Shown: positions 34,537 through 43,828, counted from the first letter of the stretch. The stretch is 64,000 bases of DNA from Streptomyces sp. KL109B (GCF_030766935.1 NZ_JASERL010000002.1:124001-188000); one strand, 5' to 3'. Notes: generated from the sequence alone by a model not told the origin. Program-made: numbers and translations.

Positions 34537-35967
34537 CTATGCGGGCCGCGGTGCCGCGGAGCGCCGCATCGTCAGGGTGTAGCAGGCGCACGACACGAGC
34601 ATGCCGACCGGCAGTTCGAGGTCGACGTCGCCGAGGGCGGCGGAGATCGGGCCGGTGAAGTAGAGGGTGTTCACGCAGAGGGCGGCCATGGCGGCGCCCG
34701 CCACCAAGGAGACCGCGCCCGCCCAGTTGACTCCCCCGCGGTACCAGAAGGGGCTGCCGGGCGACTCGTCGGTGAGCGCGAGCCCGTCGTAGCGGCCCTG
34801 GCGCAGCACGATGTCCGTCGCGTAGATCGCCACGCTCGGACCGAGCAGGACGACGGTCAGCGACATGACATTGCTGACGGTGTCGAGGAAGTTCGAGACG
34901 AGCAGCCCGTACAGGGTCAGCGCGACGGCGGCCGTGCCGTCGAACAGGACGCTGACGGAGCGGCGGATGCGCAGCCCGACGGCTTGGAGCGCGAGCCCCG
35001 CGCTGTACGCGGTCAGGGCGTTGATGGCGATGGTGCCGAGGACGAGGGCGAGCAGGAAGACCGGGGTGAACCAGCCGGGCAGGATCGTCTCCAGGGCCGC
35101 CTGCGGGTCGGTCATGTCGACGGTGGTCGCGGCGAGGGCGCCCAGGGCGGAGACCGCCACTCCGGGCAGGAAGCCGCCGAGCGCGGTCCAGCCGACGATC
35201 GCCCGCTTCCGCGTCGTGCGCGGCAGATAGCGGGAGAAGTCCGCGCTGGTGGTGTACGAGAGGGGGCCCGACGCGATGAGGGTGACTCCGGCGATGACCG
35301 TGGCCCACAAGTCGAGCCCGTTGAGCGGGTGTTGGGGTGCGTAGCCGAGGTCGGCGTGCTGGACGACGACGACCGCCACGACGGCGAAGGCCGCGGCGAG
35401 GGCCAGCGTGATCGGCAGGTACAGCTTCATGATCAGCGCGTGGCCGTAGACGCTGATGGTGAGGGTGAGCGCCGCGATGACGACGATGACGACGGTCTTG
35501 ACCTCAGTGTTCACCGGGATGCCGACCTTCGCGACGAGCGAGAACGCGGCGACGGCGGCGGCCGACAGGTTCAGCGCGAAGTAGCAGACGGAGATCAGCC
35601 AGCCGACGATCGCGTTGTTGACGCGGTTGCCGATGACGCCGAAGAGGGCGCGGGTGATGACCTCGCTGGGGGCGCCCGCGGCGGGTCCCGGGACGGAGAG
35701 CCAGCCGGTGAGGATCCAGAACAGGTTGCCGACGACCAGGACCGCGAGGGCCTGCCACAGGTTCAGGCCCATGAGAACCAGGGCGCCGCCGACCACCAGG
35801 CCCAGGTAGTTGATGCCGCCCGCGGCCCACACCGAGAACAACTCCCGGGGTCTGCCCCGGCGTTCGGAGTCGGGTATGTGGTCGATGCCGTGGGCCTCGA
35901 CGCGGGTGGCCACCGTCCGGTCGTCGGGTGGCGCTGCTGGGTACGGCTCGCGTTGCGTGGACGCCAT
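34537..35967 (-). CDS. NCS1 family cytosine/purine/allantoin permease
   Basis: A 476-residue membrane protein with about twelve helices, from FSVWAAGGINYLGLVVGGALVLMG to LPVGMLVSCACYTLTMRR. The substrate-site segments SYTTSADFSRYLPR and LTAYSAGLALQAVGL are typical of NCS1 nucleobase symporters. An N-terminal stretch, EAHGIDHIPDSERRGRPRELFSVW, is also characteristic. It diverges from a TetR gene across 71 bp that contain a palindrome, so that regulator probably controls it. The neighbouring amidohydrolase could process an imported nucleobase-like compound (weak inference). Confidence 0.92.
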   Translation of the reverse strand: MASTQREPYPAAPPDDRTVATRVEAHGIDHIPDSERRGRPRELFSVWAAGGINYLGLVVGGALVLMGLNLWQALAVLVVGNLFWILTGWLSVPGPAAGAPSEVITRALFGVIGNRVNNAIVGWLISVCYFALNLSAAAVAAFSLVAKVGIPVNTEVKTVVIVVIAALTLTISVYGHALIMKLYLPITLALAAAFAVVAVVVVQHADLGYAPQHPLNGLDLWATVIAGVTLIASGPLSYTTSADFSRYLPRTTRKRAIVGWTALGGFLPGVAVSALGALAATTVDMTDPQAALETILPGWFTPVFLLALVLGTIAINALTAYSAGLALQAVGLRIRRSVSVLFDGTAAVALTLYGLLVSNFLDTVSNVMSLTVVLLGPSVAIYATDIVLRQGRYDGLALTDESPGSPFWYRGGVNWAGAVSLVAGAAMAALCVNTLYFTGPISAALGDVDLELPVGMLVSCACYTLTMRRSAAPRPA

Positions 35968-36007
35968 GGGGCCCTCCGGGGTGCTGGTCTCGTCCCACCT
36001 GCTTGCT

Positions 36008-36027
36008 TATTGGTCGCACACTCAATA
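36008..36027. promoter_or_regulatory. Palindrome between permease and TetR genes, candidate TetR operator
   Basis: TATTG (36008-36012) and CAATA (36023-36027) are inverted and ten bases apart, in an unusually AT-rich patch of the 71-bp divergent gap. The position, just upstream of the TetR start, fits autoregulation plus control of the permease. Confidence 0.45.
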
Positions 36028-36038
36028 GCGTGACGGGC

Positions 36039-36668
36039 ATGACGTCAAGCGTTGAGCGCAAGCGAATCCGAAAATCTCCGGCGACCAGACGTGCGGAAAT
36101 CGTTGCGTGCGCCGCTGTGGTTGCGCTTTCCGAAGGTTTGGAGTGCATTACGCTGCGGCGCGTCGGGGAGGATCTGGGCGTTCGGCCCGGGCTCGTCAGC
36201 CACTACTTTCCGTCGGTGGAGGAGCTGGTCGCGGAGGCGTTCGGGAGCGCGGCCACCGGAGAGCTCGACGCACTTCTTCCCGCCGAGCCGGCGACCGCCT
36301 CTGCTGTCGAGCGGCTCGCCGCGTTTCTCGCACGGACGGCGGGGCCGGCGTGGGACGACATCAGTCGACTGTGGATCAACGCGCGGCATTTGAGCCGGTA
36401 CCGGCCCTCACTGCGGGCGCGCGTCGAGGAGCAGGAGGCGGCGTGGCGGGGGCGCCTCACGGGGCTCCTGGCGGAGGGCGTGGAGCGGGGGGAGTTCCGC
36501 GCCGCGGAGGATCCGGAGGTCGTGGCGATGCGGATTTTGGTCGTGCTGGACGGGCTTGGGGCGAATGCGGGGGCTGACGCCGAGTCTTTGCCGGTAGGTG
36601 TTGCGCGGATGGCGTTTCGGCTTGCCGAGCGTGAGCTTGGGCTCCGCGAGGGGGTGTTGGGCGTGTAG
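36039..36668 (+). CDS. TetR family transcriptional regulator
   Basis: A 209-residue repressor. The N-terminal helix-turn-helix spans residues about 16-62 (SPATRRAEIVACAAVVAL, then ITLRRVGEDLGVRPGLVSHYFPS). The C-terminal domain has TetR_C features such as AWRGRLTGLLAEGVERGEF; relatives of this type are often annotated BetI/PksA-like. The DNA is less codon-biased at the 5' end (CGAAAATCTCC and GCATTACG runs). It diverges from the NCS1 permease and is followed by a dispersed repeat. The ligand is unknown, perhaps the transported nucleobase. Confidence 0.9.
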   Translation: MTSSVERKRIRKSPATRRAEIVACAAVVALSEGLECITLRRVGEDLGVRPGLVSHYFPSVEELVAEAFGSAATGELDALLPAEPATASAVERLAAFLARTAGPAWDDISRLWINARHLSRYRPSLRARVEEQEAAWRGRLTGLLAEGVERGEFRAAEDPEVVAMRILVVLDGLGANAGADAESLPVGVARMAFRLAERELGLREGVLGV

Positions 36669-36690
36669 CGCCGCGACGGTGTTGCGGTCG

Positions 36691-36736
36691 CGGGGCGCTG
36701 CCCCGGACCCCGCGCCTCAATCGCCGGCGGGGCTCA
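36691..36736. repeat. Dispersed repeat, reverse copy
   Basis: This is a reverse-orientation copy of the 46-bp element, starting CGGGGCGCTGCCCCGG and ending near GGGGCTCAA. It begins 22 bp after the TetR stop and probably ends its transcript; the amidohydrolase starts 46 bp further on. Confidence 0.8.
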
Positions 36737-36782
36737 ATTGTCCCGACCGGACCGAACCATTCCGTAAGGAGCAACCCCCACC

Positions 36783-38408
36783 ATGCCCAACCCGCACCTC
36801 GTCCTCCACAACGCCCGGTTTCTCGACCCCGCCACCGGCGGCTTCCTTCCGCACACCGCGCTCGCCGTGACCGACGGGGTCATCAGCGCGCTCGGTGACG
36901 ACCGGGAGGTGCGGGCGGTCGCGGGGAATGGGACCGTCACCGTCGACCTGAAGGGGGCCGTTGTCACGCCGGGGCTCGTCGACGGGCATCTGCATCCCGT
37001 GCACGGGGCCGAGCTCACCGCCGGGGTGGACCTCTCCCGGTGCCTGACCCTCGATGACGTACGCCGTGAACTAGCGCACGCGAAACGGGAGTTGACGGAC
37101 GGGTCCTGGCTGCACGCCTGGGGGCTCGATCCGAATGTGTTCGGGGAGCGGGACGTGGCGGCGGACGCGCTGGCGCCCGTGCTGGACGACGTGCCCGCGT
37201 TGCTCCAACTCTTCGACGCCCACTCGATGTTGGCGAGCCCGCGTGCGCTCGAACTCGCGGGGGTGGACGGTCCGCGGGTCTTCGACCAGGCGGCCGAGGT
37301 GGTGTGTGACGCCGAGGGGCGGCCGACCGGGCTGCTGTTGGAGGACGCCGCGTGCGAGCTGGTCGAGCGGGCCGCCCCGCGGCCGGGCCGGGCCGAGCGC
37401 CGGGAGCGGGTCGCGCGGACGCTGCGGGAGATGGCCGCGAGCGGCCTCACGGGTGGGCACGCCATGGACGCGGGCGGGGACAGCCTTGAGCTGTACGGGG
37501 AGTTGGACACGGCCGGGGAGCTGACCGTGCGGCTGCGGGTGGCGCCGTGGTGCCAGCCGGGGGCGGATGCCGACGCCGTGCGTGAGCTCGTCCAACTACA
37601 GGCGCGGGGTGGCAAGTTGTGGAGCGTCGACGGGGTGAAGCTGTTCATGGACGGCACCATCGACAACGGCACCGCGTGGCTGGAGCGGCCCGACTGTCAC
37701 GGGGAGTCGACGCACGCGTTCTGGCCGGAGCCGGCCGCGTACACCGAGGTCGTCGGCGCCCTGCACCGGGCCGGGGTGCCGACCGCGACGCATGCCATCG
37801 GGGACGCGGCGGTGCGGCACGCGCTCGACTCCGTGGAGAAGGCGGGAGGCGGGGCCCCCAGTGGCGTACGGCATCGGGTCGAGCACATCGAGACCGTGCC
37901 GGACGACACGGTGCGGCGGTTCGCCGAGTTGGGGGTGATCGCGTCGATGCAGCCCACGCACTGCTGCGAGTTCACGCGGGCCGACCACAGCGACAACTGG
38001 TCGCGGCGGCTCGGCGAGGAGCGGGCGGGGCGGGCCTGGCGCTGCCGGGACCTGTGGGACGCGGGGGCGACGGTGGTGCTGGGTTCGGACTGGCCGATCG
38101 CGCCGTACCCGCCGCTCGGCGTCATGGCGGGGGCCCGGCACCGGCGGCCGAGCCGGGATCTGAGCCTGCCGCCGCACGGCATCGAGCAGGCGCTGACCGG
38201 CCTTGAGGCGCTGCGGGCGATGACGGTGAACGCCGCCTACGCCGCCGGTGAGGAGCGGGTCGCGGGGCGGATCGCGGTCGGCTACCGGGCCGACCTCACG
38301 GCGTTCGGCGCGGACCCGGCCACCGTACCGGCGACCGAACTCCCGGATGTGCCTGTGCGGTTGACCGTACTCGGCGGGCGGGTGACCCACCGGGGCGAGG
38401 ACGTGTAG
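36783..38408 (+). CDS. Amidohydrolase family protein (YtcJ-like)
   Basis: A 541-residue metal-dependent hydrolase of the Amidohydro_3 group. The metal motif HxH is in VDGHLHPVHGAEL; further ligands lie in THAIGDAAVRHAL, HRVEHIETV and VVLGSDWPIAPYPPLG. The C-terminus returns to the composite beta-sandwich (VAGRIAVGYRADLTAFGADPA). Substrates in this group are poorly known; N-substituted formamides and amides are typical. AAGGAG lies eleven bases before the ATG. It stands alone between a repeat and the convergent LigD-like gene. Confidence 0.88.
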   Translation: MPNPHLVLHNARFLDPATGGFLPHTALAVTDGVISALGDDREVRAVAGNGTVTVDLKGAVVTPGLVDGHLHPVHGAELTAGVDLSRCLTLDDVRRELAHAKRELTDGSWLHAWGLDPNVFGERDVAADALAPVLDDVPALLQLFDAHSMLASPRALELAGVDGPRVFDQAAEVVCDAEGRPTGLLLEDAACELVERAAPRPGRAERRERVARTLREMAASGLTGGHAMDAGGDSLELYGELDTAGELTVRLRVAPWCQPGADADAVRELVQLQARGGKLWSVDGVKLFMDGTIDNGTAWLERPDCHGESTHAFWPEPAAYTEVVGALHRAGVPTATHAIGDAAVRHALDSVEKAGGGAPSGVRHRVEHIETVPDDTVRRFAELGVIASMQPTHCCEFTRADHSDNWSRRLGEERAGRAWRCRDLWDAGATVVLGSDWPIAPYPPLGVMAGARHRRPSRDLSLPPHGIEQALTGLEALRAMTVNAAYAAGEERVAGRIAVGYRADLTAFGADPATVPATELPDVPVRLTVLGGRVTHRGEDV

Positions 38409-38414
38409 GGCTGG

Positions 38415-39482
38415 TCAACTGCCGTCGCCCTCCTCGTGCTTGGCGCGGCTCGGCTGGACCCGTTTCGGTTCGCCCGGCATCTTCGGGTATTCGGGCGGAT
38501 ACGGCAGGTCGCCGAGGCCGCGGTCCTTCTCGTCGCGGTCGGCGAGTTCGAGGAGGGCGTCGAGTGCGTACCGCTCCTTGTCCATGTCTGCGTGTACGTC
38601 GCCGAGTTCGGCGTACCGCTTCGGCATGGTGCTGATGTCGAAGTCGCGGGGCAGCGCGTCGCCCAGCTCGTCCCAGGTGAGCGGGGCGGAGACGGGCGCG
38701 TGCGGGCGGGCGCGGACCGAGTACGCGGAGGCGATGGTGCGGTCGCGGGCCGTCTGGTTGTAGTCGACGAAGATGCGCTCGCCGCGCTCCTCCTTCCACC
38801 AGGCCGTGGTGACGAACTCCGGCATTCTGCGCTCCAGTTCGCGGCCGCAGGCGATCGCGGCGCGGCGCACCTCGGTGAATGTCCAGCGCGGTTCGATGGG
38901 CACGAAGACGTGCAGGCCGCGCCCGCCGGAGGTCTTGGGCCAGCCGTGCAGTCCGCCGAAGTCGTGGAGTACGGCGCGCAGTTCGCGTGCGGCGTGCACG
39001 GCGTCGGCGTAGTCGGTGCCGGGCTGCGGGTCGAGGTCGATGCGGAGTTCGTCGGGGTGGTCGGGGGCGTCACGGCGCACCGGCCAGGGGTGGAAGGTGA
39101 GGGTGCCGTACTGGGCGGCCCAGATCACGGCCGCGACCTCGGTCGGGCACATCTCGTCGGCGGTGCGGCCCGAAGGGAAGGTGATCGTGGCGGTCGGGAT
39201 CCAGTCGGGCAGGTTCTTCGGCGCGCGCTTCTGGTAGAAGGACTCGCCGGTCACGCCCTCGGGGTAGCGCTCCAGGGTGGTGGGGCGGTCGCGCAGGGCG
39301 CGCAGGATGCCGTCGCCGACCGCGAGGAAGTACTGCGCGAGATCGAGCTTGGTGTACGTCGCCGCCCCGCCGTCGGGGAAGAACACCTTGTCGGGGCTGG
39401 AGAGACGCACCGTCCGCCCACCCGCGTCCAGTTCCACCGCCGCACCCTTGCCTTTGCCGCCCTGTCCACCCTTGCCGCCCAT
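38415..39482 (-). CDS. LigD-type DNA polymerase/primase domain protein (NHEJ PolDom)
   Basis: A 355-residue stand-alone polymerase domain homologous to the polymerase part of LigD. It fills or extends ends, often with ribonucleotides, during non-homologous end joining or excision repair. The catalytic Asp pair is in LRIDLDPQPG, with the His/Ser motif KTSGGRGLHVFVPI and a third acidic site in ERIFVDYNQTARDRTIASAYSVR. The N-terminus VRLSSPDKVFFPDGGAATYTKLDLAQYF is diagnostic. It diverges from an ATP-dependent ligase gene across 73 bp; the two very probably work together. Confidence 0.93.
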   Translation of the reverse strand: MGGKGGQGGKGKGAAVELDAGGRTVRLSSPDKVFFPDGGAATYTKLDLAQYFLAVGDGILRALRDRPTTLERYPEGVTGESFYQKRAPKNLPDWIPTATITFPSGRTADEMCPTEVAAVIWAAQYGTLTFHPWPVRRDAPDHPDELRIDLDPQPGTDYADAVHAARELRAVLHDFGGLHGWPKTSGGRGLHVFVPIEPRWTFTEVRRAAIACGRELERRMPEFVTTAWWKEERGERIFVDYNQTARDRTIASAYSVRARPHAPVSAPLTWDELGDALPRDFDISTMPKRYAELGDVHADMDKERYALDALLELADRDEKDRGLGDLPYPPEYPKMPGEPKRVQPSRAKHEEGDGS

Positions 39483-39555
39483 GCGCTCACGTTAGGCCGA
39501 AAGAACGTAACGCGCATACCGGGCGATACGGCACCGTAGAGGACAGAATCGGGGC

Positions 39556-40620
39556 ATGGATCTTCCCGTGATGCCGCCGGTCCGGCCCATGCTCGCCAAG
39601 TCCGCCGCCAAGATCCCCGCCGGGATGCACTATGAGGCGAAGTGGGACGGCTTCCGGGCGATCGTGTTCAGGGACGGCCCGGAGATCGAGCTCACGAGCC
39701 GCACCACCAAGTCTCTGACCAGGTACTTTCCCGAGCTGGTCGAGGCGCTCGCCGAGCGGCTCCCGGAGCGCTGCGTGCTCGACGGGGAGATCGTGATCGC
39801 GCGGGACGGGCGCCTCGACTTCGACGCGCTCACCGAGCGGATCCACCCGGCCGCCTCCCGCGTGCGGACCCTCGCCGAGCGAACCCCGGCGTCGTTCGTC
39901 GCCTTCGACGTGCTGGCCCTCGGCTCCGAGACCACGGTGGAGCTGCCGCTCGCCGACCGCAGACCGCTGCTCGAACAGGCCCTCGCGGGCGCCTCGGCCC
40001 CACTGCACCTGGCCCCGGCGACCACCAGCGCCGAGCTCGCGCAGAGCTGGTTCGAGCGGTTCGAGGGGGCGGGCCTCGACGGCGTCGTCGCCAAGCCGCT
40101 CACCCTGCGCTACCGGCAGGACGAGCGCCTCATGTTCAAGATCAAGCACGAGCGGACCGCGGACTGCGTGGTCGCCGGGTACCGCTTCCACAAGAGCGGC
40201 CCGGTCGTCGGCTCGCTGCTGCTCGGCCTGTACGACGACGGGGGCACGCTGCAGCACGTCGGGGTGTGCGCGGCGTTCACGATGAAGCGCCGCACCGAAC
40301 TGGTCGCCGAGCTTGAGCCGCTGCGCATGGCCGCCGACTCGCCCGACCACCCGTGGGCCGCCTGGACGGACGAGGCCGCGCACGAGGGCCGGCGGATGCC
40401 GGGCGCCACCAACCGCTGGTCGGGCAAGAAGGACCTGTCGTGGGTGCCGCTGCGCCCGGAGCTCGTGGCGGAGGTGGCGTACGACCACATGGAGAACGGG
40501 GCGCGCTTTCGCCACACGGCCCGCTTCCGCCGCTGGCGCCCGGACCGGACCGCGGAGAGCTGTACGTACGCGCAGCTGGAGGAGCCGGTGCGGTTCGACC
40601 TGGCGGATGTGCTGCGCTGA
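39556..40620 (+). CDS. ATP-dependent DNA ligase (LigC-like)
   Basis: A 354-residue ligase that seals nicks using ATP. The adenylated lysine is Lys29 in YEAKWDGFR. Other nucleotidyltransferase motifs are LDGEIV, FVAFDVLAL, GLDGVVAKPL and FKIKHERTADCVV, followed by an OB-fold. The length and lack of extra domains match LigC-type ligases, which back up NHEJ and base-excision repair. It is divergent from the LigD-type polymerase. No ku gene occurs in this window, so partners must be elsewhere. Confidence 0.94.
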   Translation: MDLPVMPPVRPMLAKSAAKIPAGMHYEAKWDGFRAIVFRDGPEIELTSRTTKSLTRYFPELVEALAERLPERCVLDGEIVIARDGRLDFDALTERIHPAASRVRTLAERTPASFVAFDVLALGSETTVELPLADRRPLLEQALAGASAPLHLAPATTSAELAQSWFERFEGAGLDGVVAKPLTLRYRQDERLMFKIKHERTADCVVAGYRFHKSGPVVGSLLLGLYDDGGTLQHVGVCAAFTMKRRTELVAELEPLRMAADSPDHPWAAWTDEAAHEGRRMPGATNRWSGKKDLSWVPLRPELVAEVAYDHMENGARFRHTARFRRWRPDRTAESCTYAQLEEPVRFDLADVLR

Positions 40621-40761
40621 CGACGTACTGGGCTGACGACGTACTGGGCTGAACACCGGGCACGCGTGTGTCTTCCGTGTCGAGGGTGATCCCCCTATGC
40701 TCCGGCGCCCTACCGACTTACCACCGGTAAGCGGAATCCGGGCGAGCGAGGGGGACGCGGC

Positions 40762-42555
40762 ATGGCGGGAACTGGGGTCGGGGCGAGTCGGCGCGGATTC
40801 ATGGCGGGGGCCGGGGCGGGTGTCGCCGCGGCGGGGCTCTCGGTCGCCGGCGCCCCGCAGGCGGAGGCGCAGGCGCGACAAGCAGCGGGGGCGGGGCGGA
40901 AGGTCGCCGTGCTCGGCGGCGGGGTCGCGGGGCTCACCGCGGCGCACGAACTGGCCGAGCGCGGCTTCGCCGTCACCGTCTACGAGCGCCGGGCGCTCGG
41001 CGGCAAGGCCCGCAGCATGGACGTACCGGACAGCGCGAAGGGGAACCGGAAGCCGCTGCCCGGCGAGCACGGTTTCCGCTTCATTCCGGGGATCTACCAC
41101 AACCTCCCCGACACGATGCGCCGCATCCCGTTCCCCGGGAACGCGAACGGCGTGTGGGACAACCTGGTCGCGCCGAACGAGATGATGTTCGCGCGCGGCG
41201 GCGGCCGCGAGGACATCCGGCTGCCGCTGCTGTGGCCGGGGAACCCGCCGCCCACGCCCGGCCTCGACGACATCCGGCGCGGCCTCACCGCCGTCCTGGA
41301 CACCGTCGCCAATCTGCCGCTGAACGAGACCGCGTACTTCGTGAACCGCGTCCTCACCTTCCTGACCAGCTGCGACGAGCGGCGCGACGAGGAGTGGGAG
41401 GCCACCGCCTGGTGGGACTTCACACGGGCCGGGCAGATGTCGGAGGACTACCAGCGGATCCTCGCGGTCGGCGTGACCCGCAACATCGTGGCGACGAAGG
41501 CCGAGGAGGCGAGTACGCGGACGGTGGGCACGCTGCTCGAAGCGTTCGTCTTCAACCTCCTCGGGCGCGGCGCCGACGGCCCCCTCGACCGCATCCTCGA
41601 CGCCCCGACGAACGAGGCGTGGATCGACCCGTGGGTGGACCATCTCCGGTCTCTGGGCGTGGAGTTCAGGCTCGGCTGGACGGTACGCGACCTGGGCTAC
41701 GCCGACGGCCGGATCACGAAGACGGTGATCGAGGACCCGGACGGCGCCCGTCACGACATCACCGCCGACCACTATGTGCAGGCGATGCCGGTGGAGCACG
41801 CGCGCGGCACATGGAGCGCCGAACTCAAGGCGGCGGACCCGCAGTTGGCGGAGTGCGACGAGCTGGAGACGGACTGGATGACGGGCATCCAGTTCTATCT
41901 GACGGAGCGCCCTGACCTCCTCCACGGGCACTTCAACTGCATCGACTCGCCCTGGTCGTTGACGGGCATCGCGCAGGCCTCGCACTGGCGGCCGGAGCGG
42001 GACTTCCCCGCCGACTACGGCGACGGTGTCGCGGTCGACTGTCTGTCCGTGGACATCTCCGAGTGGGACAAGCCCGGGACGCTGTACGGGAAGACGGCGA
42101 AGGAGTGCACGCGCGAGGAGGTCGCCAAGGAGGTGTGGGCGCAGCTCAAGGCGGCGCTGAACGACACCGGGAAGACCACCCTGCGCGACAGCACGCTGCA
42201 CGCGTGGTTCCTCGACCCCGGCGTCGACGGCATCGGCACCCCGCACCCCACCAACGCCGACCAGCTCCTCATCCACCCGGTGGGCACCCTGCACCACCGC
42301 CCCTCGGCGCGCACCGCGATCCCGAACCTCTACCTCGCCGGTGACTACGTCGCCGTCCCCATCGACCTGGCGACGATGGAGGGCGCCAACACCTCCGCCC
42401 GGATCGCCGTCAACGCCCTTCTGGAGCAGGCGGGTTCGGACGCCGAGCGCTGCACGGTCACGGAGCTGCACCGCGAGCCGGCCCTCGAACTCCTCAAGCG
42501 CCAGGACCGCGCCCGCTACCGGATGGGCCTGCCGAACGCGCTCGACCTGGGGTGA
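40762..42555 (+). CDS. Tat-exported FAD-dependent amine oxidase/desaturase-like protein
   Basis: A 597-residue flavoprotein with a twin-arginine signal (SRRGFMAGAGAGVAAAGLSVAG) followed at residue about 48 by the FAD Rossmann motif VAVLGGGVAGLTAAHELAERGFAVTVYERR. The C-terminal FAD segment is NLYLAGDYVAVPIDLATMEGANTSARIA. It is related to hydroxysqualene dehydroxylase and phytoene desaturase-like enzymes, but export argues against a carotenoid or hopanoid role. GAGGGGG lies before the ATG. It is followed 31 bp later by a lipoprotein gene, and the two may be one transcript. The substrate is unknown. Confidence 0.85.
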   Translation: MAGTGVGASRRGFMAGAGAGVAAAGLSVAGAPQAEAQARQAAGAGRKVAVLGGGVAGLTAAHELAERGFAVTVYERRALGGKARSMDVPDSAKGNRKPLPGEHGFRFIPGIYHNLPDTMRRIPFPGNANGVWDNLVAPNEMMFARGGGREDIRLPLLWPGNPPPTPGLDDIRRGLTAVLDTVANLPLNETAYFVNRVLTFLTSCDERRDEEWEATAWWDFTRAGQMSEDYQRILAVGVTRNIVATKAEEASTRTVGTLLEAFVFNLLGRGADGPLDRILDAPTNEAWIDPWVDHLRSLGVEFRLGWTVRDLGYADGRITKTVIEDPDGARHDITADHYVQAMPVEHARGTWSAELKAADPQLAECDELETDWMTGIQFYLTERPDLLHGHFNCIDSPWSLTGIAQASHWRPERDFPADYGDGVAVDCLSVDISEWDKPGTLYGKTAKECTREEVAKEVWAQLKAALNDTGKTTLRDSTLHAWFLDPGVDGIGTPHPTNADQLLIHPVGTLHHRPSARTAIPNLYLAGDYVAVPIDLATMEGANTSARIAVNALLEQAGSDAERCTVTELHREPALELLKRQDRARYRMGLPNALDLG

Positions 42556-42586
42556 GCGGGTGCGCCCGCGCGGGTATGGGGAATCC

Positions 42587-43519
42587 GTGGACGGGATGGA
42601 CGGGATGGACGGTGCAGTACGCAGGCGTGCGGTCGTGGCCGGTGCGCTCGGGGTGTTCGCGGCGGCGTGTTCGCCAAGTCGGCTGCCTGGTGGGGGCAGT
42701 TCGGAGTCGCCGCGTGCGCCGCTGCTCGCCGTGAAGGTCGACAACGTGGGCCCGGCGCGGCCGCAGACCGGGCTCGACGAGGCGGATCTCGTCTACGTCG
42801 AGCAGGTCGAGGCCGGGCTCAGCCGGCTCATGGCGGTGTTCGGCTCGCGGCTTCCGAAGGTGGTCGGGCCGGTGCGCAGTGCGCGCGAGACCGACCTGGA
42901 ACTGTTGCGCCAGTTCGACCGGCCGACGCTCGCGTACTCGGGGGCGCAGAGTGCGCTGCGTCCTTCGATCGAGGCGGCGCCGCTGCGGGCGGCTCCGCCG
43001 GGTGGCGGGTTCGGTGCCGCGTACTTCCGGGGTTCCGGCAGGCCCGCGCCGCACAACTTGTACCTGCGGCCCGCGAAGTTGGGGGAACCCGCGGCGGGGG
43101 TGCGGGCGGGAGAGGTGGCCGGGTTCGAGTTCGCGGAGCGGGTGCCGAAGGGTGGGCGGGTGGAGGTGGAGCGTACGGTGCGCTTTCCTGCGGCGCGCTT
43201 CACCTTCAACTGGGCGTCGGGCGAGGGCCGTTGGCTGGTGTCGATGGACGGTCGCCCGGCGACGACCGCGGCCGGGGCGCGGCTCGGCGCGCCGTCGGTC
43301 GTGATCCAGTACGTCGACGTCCAGTCGTCCCGCTTCCACGACCGCTCCGGCAACGTGTCGCCGCTGTCGCGGACGGTTGGGGAGGGGCGGGCGGTGGTGC
43401 TCCGCGATGGGCGGGTGTACGCGGCACGGTGGCGTCGGCCGGGGCCTGCGACCCCGACAACCCTCACGTTGCCGCTGGCGCTGGGCGGCCCGGTCTGGGT
43501 CATCTTGACGCCCCGGTGA
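42587..43519 (+). CDS. DUF3048 domain lipoprotein (YerB-like)
   Basis: A roughly 310-residue lipoprotein. The signal RRRAVVAGALGVFAAACSPS has a lipobox with the modified Cys. The DUF3048 N-domain begins PLLAVKVDNVGPARPQTGLDEADLVYVEQVEAG, followed by VVGPVRSARETDLELL. The C-domain includes FTFNWASGEGRWLVSMDGRP and VVIQYVDVQ. The function of the family is unknown; it is extracellular. Start codons are ambiguous: I took GTG 42587 after GGGGAATCC, but ATG 42596 or a GTG at 42560 are possible because the 5' end is a GGGATGGAC repeat. Confidence 0.85.
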   Translation: MDGMDGMDGAVRRRAVVAGALGVFAAACSPSRLPGGGSSESPRAPLLAVKVDNVGPARPQTGLDEADLVYVEQVEAGLSRLMAVFGSRLPKVVGPVRSARETDLELLRQFDRPTLAYSGAQSALRPSIEAAPLRAAPPGGGFGAAYFRGSGRPAPHNLYLRPAKLGEPAAGVRAGEVAGFEFAERVPKGGRVEVERTVRFPAARFTFNWASGEGRWLVSMDGRPATTAAGARLGAPSVVIQYVDVQSSRFHDRSGNVSPLSRTVGEGRAVVLRDGRVYAARWRRPGPATPTTLTLPLALGGPVWVILTPR

Positions 43520-43529
43520 GTTACGCCCC

Positions 43530-43807
43530 CGGGGCTCCGCCCCGGACCCCGCGCCTCAATCGCCGGCGAGGCTTGATTACCCGAACCGGCGTTACACCCC
43601 GCGCCTCAATCGCCGGCGAGGCTTGAATGGCTCACCTTTCGACACAACCGCGCCCCATCAAGCCCCTGCGGCGATTGAGCAGCGGGGTCCGGGGCGGAGC
43701 CCCGATCTTTTCAGCCCGGCCGGCGTTCGAGGCGCGGAGTCCGGGGCGGAACCCGACCCATCAAGCCCCTGCGGCGATTGAGCAGCGGGGTCCGGGGCGG
43801 AGCCCCG
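43530..43807. repeat. Cluster of dispersed repeats between DUF3048 and pcaV
   Basis: This 309-base intergenic region (43520-43828) is filled by the 46-bp element: a full reverse copy at 43530-43575, a partial reverse copy at 43596-43625, a full forward copy at 43659-43704, a degenerate forward copy at 43713-43755 and a full forward copy at 43762-43807. The two orientations face each other, so the RNA could fold into long hairpins. No gene is seen. It separates the convergent DUF3048 and pcaV genes. Confidence 0.9.
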
Positions 43808-43828
43808 GTCTTTTGAGGCCCGTCGGCG

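Noticed and set aside
39487..42744. A 1085-codon open frame on the minus strand across the ligase and flavoprotein genes
   Set aside because: It is the antisense shadow of two well-supported genes; the translation is low-complexity Arg/Gly/Val with no family motif.
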